NCBI RefSeq assembly: GCF_006968745.1
Contig: NZ_CP030120.1
Span: 84,954-148,953, forward strand
Direction: 5' to 3'
DNA length: 64,000 nt
Origin: Brasilonema sennae CENA114
GTDB taxonomy: Bacteria > Cyanobacteriota > Cyanobacteriia > Cyanobacteriales > Nostocaceae
A program made the translations under genes and the position numbers. Numbering within the stretch: position 1 is the first letter of the stretch; the number at the start of each line of letters is the position of its first letter. Positions 35,678 to 43,239 of the stretch are shown here, piece after piece. The notes under the pieces are model-generated. The model saw only the letters and a program-made list of their open reading frames with translations. It did no database searches and was not told where the DNA came from.

Positions 35678-36460
35678 TCACTCCTGCAAAGCAAGCATGG
35701 CTTGCTGACGCTGTTCCTCAATTTCTTGTTGAAACTTTTTTGCAATATTTCTGCGGCTTTGGTTGTTTTTAGATTTGTTGATTTGTGTTTTTTGCTTCGC
35801 CAAGAATTTTTGGTAATAAACCTCCCAACGGTTTTTTCCGGCTTTGTTTTTGTAAGCTAACCAAGCCTCTATGTCGTTGACGGGTTGGCTGAGATTTTTT
35901 GTAAGTTCCTCACAGAAATTCAAAAAATTCGCTCGCTCGGTTTCTGAGAGAGTCTGAATAAATTCTGAATAATCTGAATATATCTGAGACTCTTTATAAA
36001 CCTTACATTGTAAGGGTTTTGGGCTACGTTTTTCTGAACTCTCAGAATTATTTCTGGATTTTCGGAATTTTTTCTGGGTTTCTGGAATTATTTCTGGATT
36101 CTCAGAATTATTTCTGGATTCCCAGAAATTTTCTGGATTCTCAGAATCAGACTCTTGTTGAGAATTTACCCATTCTATGGTGACTTTGCCTGACTTGATG
36201 TTGATGGCGTGGTTTTCTTTGAGTTTGGCGATCGCTTCATAGACACTGCTTTCTGGAAGAAGCCATCGTAGTGCAAACTCTTTGGGAATAACTGTAATCG
36301 GGCGATCGCAGAAAGGGTTTTCGTACCTAAGCGCTAAATGAACAAAGGCAGCATTGTTGATTAGTTTGGTTTTGCGCAGGGCAATAAGTTCGGCTTTTTG
36401 AAGGGGGTAAAATTCGCCCTGTACCCTACCCTGTTTATCTCTCTGTGGTTTGGGTATCAT
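35678..36460 (-). CDS. Winged-helix Rep-like protein with asparagine-glutamate repeats
   Basis: A 260-residue protein. The N-terminal part (VQGEFYPLQKAELIALRKTK, ALRWLLPESSVYEAIAKLKE) looks like a winged-helix DNA-binding domain and is related to that of the next gene upstream. A central low-complexity region repeats NSENPE/SRNNSE motifs, encoded by imperfect direct repeats at about 36030-36150. The C-terminus is a lysine/glutamine-rich helix after WLAYKNKAGKNRWEVYYQKF. It stands between another Rep-like gene (ATGA overlap) and DnaB (3-base gap), so it probably helps in replication initiation or helicase loading; this is inferred. Confidence 0.65.
   Translation of the reverse strand: MIPKPQRDKQGRVQGEFYPLQKAELIALRKTKLINNAAFVHLALRYENPFCDRPITVIPKEFALRWLLPESSVYEAIAKLKENHAINIKSGKVTIEWVNSQQESDSENPENFWESRNNSENPEIIPETQKKFRKSRNNSESSEKRSPKPLQCKVYKESQIYSDYSEFIQTLSETERANFLNFCEELTKNLSQPVNDIEAWLAYKNKAGKNRWEVYYQKFLAKQKTQINKSKNNQSRRNIAKKFQQEIEEQRQQAMLALQE
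36030..36150. repeat. Imperfect direct repeats TTCTGGATTCTCAGAAT
   Basis: About five units of 18-24 bp built on TTTCTGGATTCTCAGAATTA occur in the middle of the Rep-like gene. They contain the palindromic TTCTGAGAATCCAGAAA pattern on the other strand. They could serve as iterons at a replication origin or only encode the peptide repeat. Confidence 0.55.
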
Positions 36461-37239
36461 GGCTTCACCTCCTCAAAGGTCACAACAACGTTGAATTCTT
36501 CGCAGGTAGCGGAGGCTAGTGCCAGTTTCGCTAAATCAGTACGACCAAAAAGGTGAATACGCTTGCTGTGTTCTGGGAAAAAGGCAGAGTAAGCAAGGAT
36601 TTTGTCCAGTGCTTCTTTCCAATCACTAATATCCTTATCTTGCTCTCTAAATTGAACCTCAAACCATTCAGGTAGCCAATTTTTCTCTTTTAAAGCCAGT
36701 ATTGCTCGACTGACAGTGCTTTTATCCGCCTTCGGCGGAAGGCAGAAGGCAGAGAGCAGAGGAGCCAGTGCGGGGGTGAAGCAGCGCTGCGGGAGGGAAA
36801 CCCTCCGCAGGCGACTGCTGAAAGGGTTCCCCGGCATAAAGCATCTGGCGTGCCAGAAGGTATAAATTATGTCTTTGAGCAAGCTTTCTGGCTGGAGCCA
36901 ACTGGGTATAAAACCCCAGCGTCTACAGGGGAGCCAGCGCCGTAGGCGGGTTTCCCGACTTGAGGCGTCTGGCGTTGTCTTCAATCGGTTGGGGTTTGAA
37001 TCCCCATCCGATTGCTCCTTCTGCCTTCTGCCTCCTGCCCTCTGCCTTTCTTCAACCCTCTTCAAATCAGATGCAATGACGCTACATGGGATACTTATCC
37101 TTTCACCGATTCGGTTGACTGTTTTGAGATAGTAAAGGACATCTACTTCTGCTGGTTTTAATTCCCAGTTGGCTCTTAACCATTCTTCATGCTGAAGTGG
37201 GTAAAACTTCCCTTGAATTCTGGAATTGTTCTGCGTCAT
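36457..37239 (-). CDS. Winged-helix Rep-like protein with an inserted dispersed element
   Basis: The 260-residue frame starts with IQGKFYPLQHEEWLRANWEL, VDVLYYLKTVNRIGERISIP, CSVIASDLK, then a foreign arginine/proline-rich stretch encoded by the element at 36720-37055. It resumes with ADKSTVSRAILALKEKNWLP and a C-terminal EHSKRIHLFGRTDLAKLALA. Without the 112-codon insert it would be a winged-helix protein of about 150 residues related to the next gene. The insertion keeps the frame and has no stop, so a long product can be made, but the DNA-binding helix is split. It is the first gene of the replication operon. Confidence 0.6.
   Translation of the reverse strand: MTQNNSRIQGKFYPLQHEEWLRANWELKPAEVDVLYYLKTVNRIGERISIPCSVIASDLKRVEERQRAGGRRQKEQSDGDSNPNRLKTTPDASSRETRLRRWLPCRRWGFIPSWLQPESLLKDIIYTFWHARCFMPGNPFSSRLRRVSLPQRCFTPALAPLLSAFCLPPKADKSTVSRAILALKEKNWLPEWFEVQFREQDKDISDWKEALDKILAYSAFFPEHSKRIHLFGRTDLAKLALASATCEEFNVVVTFEEVKP
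36720..37055. repeat. Dispersed structured element, copy A
   Basis: Begins TTTTATCCGCCTTCGGCGGA, a hairpin with a TTCG tetraloop, followed by GGCAGA-type units. It ends with GCCTTCTGCC-type units that are the inverse of the start, then CTTTCTTCAA. Inside are a conserved AACTGGGTATAAAAC and a stem CAATCGG/CCGATTG enclosing GGGG/CCCC. Copy B lies at 46634-46899. No protein is suggested. Length is 336 bp, a multiple of three, and it sits inside a reading frame. Confidence 0.65.
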
Positions 37240-37575
37240 AATTTTCTTAGTAATGATAATTTCCAGCCCCTGCCCCCTGACTGGCTGGGGCTAATTCTCA
37301 AACCTATTGGCTTTCAGCTATTCCTCTTGGCTTTCCGAAAATTGCTTAATTTGCACCTCAAAGGTATCGCCATGTAAGCTAGTAGCAGCTAAAGTTCTGC
37401 CCTAATTCCTTGAAGATGATGTTATATCTTTCAGTAAAAGCAAGTCGTTGGCTCAGTTTAGCGAGGGGAAATCCTTTGCTACCATTGAGTTATCCATGTC
37501 TTTAAAAATCCTAACAAAGTTCTCTTTAAATATCGCATACTATAACAACTAACTAATCCTATAATTGGCTTGGCA
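37240..37575. other. Divergent spacer of the replication operon
   Basis: No gene is supported. It lies between the leftward Rep/DnaB operon and the rightward XRE gene, so both promoters are expected here. TAGTAATGATAATTTCC at about 37251 resembles the AATGATAAT motifs seen in the IS ends. An origin could lie here but no iteron array is visible. Confidence 0.4.
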
Positions 37576-37950
37576 ATGCAAAATTTTGTAACAGAGGAAA
37601 CTCCTCTTTACCAGCAACTATTTGACGAAATGTTCGATAGGTTTAACCTTTCGGCAAAAGTTGTAGCCAAGCAAGCTGGAGTTTCAGAGGTGCTAATTTC
37701 CAGATTTCGTAAGGGAAAGGCTGATTTGGGAACTGGAAAGTTTCTAGCATTGCTAGGGGCTGTTCCTATGGAAGCGCGGGAGTGGTATTTATCTCAGTTG
37801 CTAGGGGCGAAGCCTGGGGTGAGCCTACGAGTGCTTATATCTGCTGCTTCTCCTGTAGAAAGAGTCGAAATCCTTAACTTAATTGGCCATTCTTTTTTAG
37901 AAGACGGTAAAACTACTGAGTCAAGTGAATTGATGTCACAAGCAGTATGA
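37576..37950 (+). CDS. XRE-type helix-turn-helix regulator
   Basis: The product from ATG 37576 has about 124 residues. It has a Cro/C1-type helix-turn-helix: MFDRFNLSAKVVAKQAGVSE, VLISRFRKGKADLGTGKFLA. A second helical region follows (AREWYLSQLLGAKPGVSLRV). It is divergent from the Rep/DnaB operon, so it is a good candidate for a copy-number or operon repressor of that operon. A TTG six bases upstream is also in frame. Confidence 0.75.
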   Translation: MQNFVTEETPLYQQLFDEMFDRFNLSAKVVAKQAGVSEVLISRFRKGKADLGTGKFLALLGAVPMEAREWYLSQLLGAKPGVSLRVLISAASPVERVEILNLIGHSFLEDGKTTESSELMSQAV

Positions 37951-38390
37951 TAGTGAGCAATCCCACTTTATGAGTGAACATAAGGGATGTTAGTGGATGT
38001 GGACGTGTTACCTGCCCACATCTACGACTGGGAGGAGTCAAAGCTGTAGCCCAGATCCACCCCATTAGTGACACGGTCGGATAATTTCGGTGTTTGTCAA
38101 CCTAAAATACTTGCATCGTAGGGATTTTGTGCGGCAATGGTTAAGTCCTTCAAGGTGGAAATTCATTATCAAATAATCAACACTATTGACTTGAGCGAGT
38201 TTGGTAATTGCTGTATACCTGATAACTTTTGAAAAATTTTAGAGGTGCCTAGTTGAAAGTACGGTTTGGGTAATGCCTAGCTTCAGGCAAGCCTCCTATA
38301 TCCTAAATCTACCCCACTCCACAAAGAGCAATCCTCTGGGTTTTTACTGTTATAATTATAAAATTTCTATATACTAACTTGTAAAAATAC
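37951..38390. other. Non-coding spacer with a stem
   Basis: No gene is seen. An imperfect inverted repeat GTGGATGTGG...CCCACATCTAC at about 37994-38029 could act as a terminator for the XRE gene. The rest has no recognised feature. Confidence 0.4.
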
Positions 38391-38810
38391 TTAGCTATAA
38401 CTGGGTGAGGTGCTGTGAACAACTCGACGCACCTGTTCTTGTCCCAAAACAATATTTCTTTCAGATGCCAGTTTTTGACTTATCTGCCCTTGCCTATACC
38501 GACGTTCTTCCAACAACCATTGCTCTACAGCTTGCCAATCTTCCGAACTCCAGCAGGCTTTTTTACCTCGTCCTGGCGCTTCCCAAAGTCCAATTAATCC
38601 ACCCTCTTTCCACCGTTGTATTGTTTGTCTTACAGTTTGCTCTGCCCAATCTAAATACTCCGCAATATCTCGTACACTAAAACCCTGTGCGTTTAATCTC
38701 AATGCCATTACCCTCTGTTTTGTTCGCTTCGGTATTGTTGAAGCGTAACTCAGTTCAAAAAGGGTATTGTCTTCTTTCGGTGTGAGTTGGATTCTAAGTG
38801 GAGCGGGCAT
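38391..38810 (-). pseudogene. IS630-family transposase, N-terminal half only
   Basis: The 139-residue reverse frame has the helix-turn-helix part of IS630 transposases: RTKQRVMALRLNAQGFSVRD, IAEYLDWAEQTVRQTIQRWK, GGLIGLWEAPGRGKKACWS and RYRQGQISQKLASER. The DDE half that should follow is missing downstream (to the left), so this is a remnant. Its sequence differs from the IS630 at 19290-20751. Confidence 0.7.
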
Positions 38811-39005
38811 TGTAATTATTTAAATGATACACCTTCTTGATTTTACGTTTTTTTAGGTTGAGCTACTTATGAAATTAATGACTGATTTACAGCATCAACT
38901 ATTGTTGCTCAAAAATTGGACTTTTGTTGATTGTTTTTATTTACTAGAAGTTAGACACTAGAAGTGAAATCTACATAAAACAGAATAGTTAGGTTTGACG
39001 AAATA

Positions 39006-40078
39006 ATGAATATTTATTGGCTGACTCGGATAGCTAATTTCCAGGGCAGCTCTATCAGACTTCTAGATATTGATACAGGCATTGAGTTTTTTGCAAAAGA
39101 TATACTCATGCTTGTTTGTCCTAGAAATGTTGATAAAGAGATACAATCATTTCTCGAAGTACTACCATTAAAATTGAGACGCAAACGTCAAGTTTTTACT
39201 GTGAATCATGAATTACAAGAGGTTGATACTTTATGTTGGTTAGCACTAAAATACATTTTTAATTTATTTGGTTATGAAAAACATCGTGAGTTTGTGCGCT
39301 GGTTGCGTAAAGATGTTGCGCCTATTAGTAGTGCAAGTTTGAGTTTAAGCCCCTTACCTGTAAGGGTTAATAATCCTGACAAGCGAATATTTAATACTAG
39401 TCGTCAGATTGTTGCAGTACAGTCACTTCGCTCTAGGCGGACTGAACTTCTACCAATTCATAATACTAGTATTGCCGCGCGTTTGCCTGCTTCAGAACTG
39501 ATTGTAACTAAGCTAAATTCATTGCATTGGTTCAATATCATCACCAACTGCCAGCTAATGTCGCTTTCAGATATGTATCTGAATTCGCGTTTTTCCTTGG
39601 TTGGTTCGCCTCTAACACTTGTACCTGCCATTCACGAATACTCTTTACAGAATGAGAATCTAGATATTGCGGTATTAGAAGCTATTTATTTGAGTTTCTT
39701 GTACAAGCAAGTTGATATTCCTTTACTGGATTCTGATACTGACTTATCAAACAAACTGTTACGTAAGCGGTATCTGGATTGTTGTCGGTTGATATTAGAA
39801 AACGAAAATATATCTTATTCAGATTTGTACTTGACTTTTGTTAATGATGCCGAAATTTTTTTTTAGCACAAGAACTTGATATAGCTTTAATATTTTTCTA
39901 TTTTCAAAAACACTTATCTTTTCCAATTTTGCGAATTTTGGAGGGAGGTGTCTTTCTACAAGCACTTGAGCTATTTGGTTTAACTGCAAGCCAGAATAAG
40001 CAACTAATTTTCTCCTTGAGGGTTGCTTATCTTAACTGGTTGTCAACTCTTTTAGAACAAATGATTTCTTTTACTTAG
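39006..40078 (+). CDS. Unknown protein with slippage-prone T run
   Basis: The first frame (39006-39866) gives 286 residues beginning MNIYWLTRIANFQGSSIRLL. No family is recognised. It stops right after nine T (about 39856-39864). A -1 shift there opens a frame that continues as LAQELDIALIFFYFQKHLSF, ILRILEGGVFLQALELFGLT, VAYLNWLSTLLEQMISFT to 40078, with amino-acid use that looks real. Either the gene is made by slippage, is phase-variable, or has a recent frameshift. It precedes two P-loop genes and may belong to the same partition-like unit. Confidence 0.5.
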
Positions 40079-40167
40079 AGTTGACAATAATTTGAGTGTG
40101 TTAGCAAAGTGTACTCACTTTGTCAAGGATTGTAATGTTTCTAAATAGGAAGAAGAGAGAAAAGAAA

Positions 40168-41067
40168 ATGTCTGACAAGAATGCTAACACTAATAATAAC
40201 CCTCCAGGATTTACTAATAATGAACCTCAGCGACGATTGGTTATTGTTACAGGTGATAAAGGGGGTGTTGGGAAGAGTACTTTTGCGCGAGGGTTATTAC
40301 AGCTTTATATTAATAAAGATTTGGTGTGTCTTGCATATGAAGCAGACCAACGCAATCCTCAATTAGAGAGGCATTATGTAGACAAGTATAGACCTTTAAT
40401 ACGTTATATTGACATTTTTCGTAAGGGTGAAGCTGATAAGTTGTTAATTGACATAGAGAAAGAAAAACAATTTTCTCTATTTTTGTTAGATTTACCTGCT
40501 CAGTCAGGAGGTTTTTTTGAAAACTATGTTAAAGAGTTGACCTTTTTTGAAATGCTAAAGGATGTTAATTGTCAAGTGACGATGGTTTCGGTTATCAGTA
40601 GGGTGCAGGACTCGGTTAACGTCTTAGAAAAATTGCACGAACTTTGTAAAGACCAAGTAGATTACGTTGTCGTCAAGAATTTATTTCATGGTGAATCCGA
40701 TAAATTTGAGCGTTATAACGATTCCAAAATTCGTAAGGATATGTCATCCAAAGGATTAGTAGAAATAATGATGCCAGAATTATTTTATCTCCCCTACGAT
40801 TTTCTTGACTATTATGCTTTAACTTTTAATGACGCTTTGACTCATGAAAAAACAAATCTTGTTATTAAAGCAAGGGTTAAGTATTGGCTTGCTGATTTTG
40901 AAGAAAAAACTAAATCAGCTTTTCACTTATTAGGTTTTGATAAAGAGTCACTTTCCGGTTACTATGACAAGATGGCTGAAGAGACCAAGAAAGCTAAAAA
41001 TAAAGAAAAAAAGCAGTCTAAAAGCCAGCCAACTCAAACTCCAGAGCCTTTACAAAATAGCGCTTAA
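40168..41067 (+). CDS. ParA/MinD-like P-loop ATPase
   Basis: From ATG 40168 (upstream AAGAGAG) the protein has about 299 residues. RLVIVTGDKGGVGKSTFARG is a deviant Walker A (KGGxGKST) with the signature lysine of ParA/MinD ATPases; LFLLDLPAQSGG is the Walker B/A' region. The C-terminus is a lysine-rich tail (KKAKNKEKKQSKSQPTQTPE) that could bind DNA non-specifically. It probably takes part in plasmid segregation or in localising a partner. A clear ParB partner is not seen; the next gene is a divergent paralogue. Confidence 0.75.
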   Translation: MSDKNANTNNNPPGFTNNEPQRRLVIVTGDKGGVGKSTFARGLLQLYINKDLVCLAYEADQRNPQLERHYVDKYRPLIRYIDIFRKGEADKLLIDIEKEKQFSLFLLDLPAQSGGFFENYVKELTFFEMLKDVNCQVTMVSVISRVQDSVNVLEKLHELCKDQVDYVVVKNLFHGESDKFERYNDSKIRKDMSSKGLVEIMMPELFYLPYDFLDYYALTFNDALTHEKTNLVIKARVKYWLADFEEKTKSAFHLLGFDKESLSGYYDKMAEETKKAKNKEKKQSKSQPTQTPEPLQNSA

Positions 41068-41452
41068 TTTCTCTAGTAAAAGGGAACAGGGAACTCTTAA
41101 CAGGGAACTCTTAACAGTGATTGCGTATGGTAGGTAGAGTGTGGGGCAAAACAAGTCAAAATCATAAGGTAAGAAGTCAAAATTAATTCTTTACTTTTGA
41201 CTTTTGTTAGCGTAGTGGGACGCAGTCCATTTTGAATTTTGAATTTGAGCGCAGCGAGTGGGGTGTGGGGACGGCACGTTTAGGATACTGTTGGTGAAGT
41301 GCTTGGAATAGTTGGAGAGCGCTTTTGAGTCGTTACTATCCTCAACGCAAAAATATAAATTTCAGGAATTCGCCAATAATATCCACAGTTCAAGAGACAT
41401 CCAAACACTACACCCCACACCCAATGGAAGCGGAGCGACGATTAAATTAATT
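41068..41452. other. Spacer with short tandem repeat and filler
   Basis: CAGGGAACTCTTAA occurs twice in tandem at 41087-41114. The 5' extension of the next open frame (41312-41452) has intergenic-like sequence (ACACTACACCCCACACCC) and is not thought to be coding. Confidence 0.4.
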
Positions 41453-42259
41453 ATGCTTATAAAGCGTTTTGTGATTACGGTTGGAGATGCCCGTGTTGGT
41501 AAGTCTACAATATCAAGACTTTTACTAGAGTTGTACTTGAAGAATCAACTCAATGTGCGTGTTTTCTATCACGGACATCGTAACAAGTTATCAATGTATC
41601 AAACGTCATGCTTTGATATCAACCAGTTGGGTTTTTCGAGGGGTGATTCTGATAGGTTGTTACTCGATCTAGAGATGTTTCCGAAGATTGAAGTGGTTTT
41701 GACAGATATGCCAGGTCAAAACTTACCAGAATTCAAGTTTTTTGATCAAGACGTTTCACTGGTAGAAAATCTCAATTGCCTGGGATATCGCATCACCTTC
41801 TTGCACCCGATATCTCACCGTAAAGATTGTGTTGAGGAATATCTTCAGGATTTATACCAATACTTTGGTAACCAGGTTGATTATGTGATTATCAAAAATT
41901 ATTACTTTGGCGAGCAATTTTGCTACTATGATGGTAATCAATTCCAAGCTGCTCTCAAAAAACTAAACGGTTTGGAGTTAGTTTTAGATAAGTTGCATAA
42001 TGACTTTTACCAGTTGCTTGAGGATACGGGTTTACCCTATGCTCAAGCAGTTAAAACTGACTCACCACTGAATACACTTCAGCGTTCCATAATATTTAAT
42101 TGGATTGAGAATTTTCACAATTCTATTGTCTCTAACGGCATTGCTTCTAATTATTTAGGATTGATGACGAATCGTGCAGAATTGGTTACTGCGGGTGCAA
42201 ATGCACATACTCTTTCCAATCTTGATTTAATTGAGCAGACTGAATCAGAGGAATGGTAA
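41453..42259 (+). CDS. P-loop ATPase paralogue lacking the ParA signature lysine
   Basis: The start at ATG 41453 fits homology with the preceding gene (RFVITVGDARVGKSTISRLL versus RLVIVTGDKGGVGKSTFARG). The protein has about 268 residues. Its P-loop is GDARVGKST, one residue shorter and without the signature lysine, so dimer-dependent hydrolysis may be lost. LTDMPGQNLPEF matches DLPAQSGGFF; IIKNYYFGE matches VVKNLFHGE. The pair may work as a heterodimer. The following membrane-protein gene is 36 bases away. Confidence 0.65.
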   Translation: MLIKRFVITVGDARVGKSTISRLLLELYLKNQLNVRVFYHGHRNKLSMYQTSCFDINQLGFSRGDSDRLLLDLEMFPKIEVVLTDMPGQNLPEFKFFDQDVSLVENLNCLGYRITFLHPISHRKDCVEEYLQDLYQYFGNQVDYVIIKNYYFGEQFCYYDGNQFQAALKKLNGLELVLDKLHNDFYQLLEDTGLPYAQAVKTDSPLNTLQRSIIFNWIENFHNSIVSNGIASNYLGLMTNRAELVTAGANAHTLSNLDLIEQTESEEW

Positions 42260-42295
42260 GTATTTGTTTGACTAGGTTGAATTTTTAATTGACTT

Positions 42296-42928
42296 ATGAC
42301 TGATATTGCAAAAGTTGTTGAAAAAGTTGTTGCGACTTATACTGAGGAGAAAAAGGCAGAGGTCATTGATTGGATACTTAAGTTGGGCATTCGACCTGAT
42401 GACCCTTTGTTTAACCTTTACGCAGAATTGGGTACAACTCAGTTTGCGTTGCAGCAACTACCAGGCAGGCTTGACTCGCTTGTGGTCGGTTGGACTGATA
42501 TAGTAGACGACAAGCTCAACACTGCTTCCAAGGTGGCTATACAGCAACAAAAGAATGCGATCGCACAAGCAACTTTGGAATTGGTTAAAACTACCAAGCA
42601 GGATGCCAGCGAGGGTTTGCCACAACTAGCGCAATTGGGTGTAAGTAATTGGCGGTTGGCGCAAGTGGCAAGTGTATTAGGTTTCGTACTGGCTTTGGGA
42701 ACTGTTATTGGTGTTTTTACGTATAAGACCGTTGCTGGAAGTGTCACTTCTGTGCCTGTAGCTTCTTCTGCTGCTTTACAACCTGAAGATAAAAAACTTC
42801 TAGATTGGCTGAAATCAAATGAAGGTAAGGTAGCACGCAACATTTATGTCAAAAATGCCGCCATTATTAAGACTTGCCGCCAGCAGAAGAAATATTCAGG
42901 TGCTTGCATAATTTCGGTTGAGTATTAG
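42296..42928 (+). CDS. Single-pass membrane protein (DUF6753-like)
   Basis: The 210-residue protein has an N-terminal soluble helical region (WILKLGIRPDDPLFNLYAEL, TTQFALQQLPGRLDSL), a coiled alanine/glutamine part (AIQQQKNAIAQATLELVKTT) and one membrane helix (VASVLGFVLALGTVIGVFTY). A short domain with KLLDWLKSNEGKVARNIYVK and two cysteines (TCRQQKKYSGAC) ends it. The IRPDDPLF motif is seen in small plasmid-borne cyanobacterial proteins annotated DUF6753; this recall is not certain. It follows the ATPase pair and may anchor it to the membrane. Confidence 0.6.
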   Translation: MTDIAKVVEKVVATYTEEKKAEVIDWILKLGIRPDDPLFNLYAELGTTQFALQQLPGRLDSLVVGWTDIVDDKLNTASKVAIQQQKNAIAQATLELVKTTKQDASEGLPQLAQLGVSNWRLAQVASVLGFVLALGTVIGVFTYKTVAGSVTSVPVASSAALQPEDKKLLDWLKSNEGKVARNIYVKNAAIIKTCRQQKKYSGACIISVEY

Positions 42929-43239
42929 AAAACTTCACTGAATCTATAGCCTTGAATTCATTTACTTTGTTCTTGACATCTATCCTCCACAAATGACAAA
43001 TTGATGCCTAAAAAGTACCAAGTGGTACATCTATTTTGTCTCAAAGTTCCGACTCCAATTTAAACAGGAACTTCTCCTGCTATAAAGAGCGATCACTATA
43101 TTCAACCAATATAAAATCACCAAACGCTTGCATAGCGCCAATCATAGATTACTTTGCCCACCTGTTGCAGCAACAGTCACACTACCCCAAACTGCTGTAA
43201 GAAGCGTACCATTCCCACAGGACCTTTATGCTTGAGCAC
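42929..43239. other. Convergent spacer
   Basis: No gene is seen between the membrane protein and the convergent ATPase. A perfect palindrome GTACCAAGTGGTAC at 43015-43028 could be a binding site, with no assigned partner. Confidence 0.35.

Noticed and set aside
36995..37025. tRNA-like T-arm GGGGTTTGAATCCCC
   Set aside because: No matching acceptor, D or anticodon arms are seen; copy B has a different sequence at this place, so it is a stem of the dispersed element.
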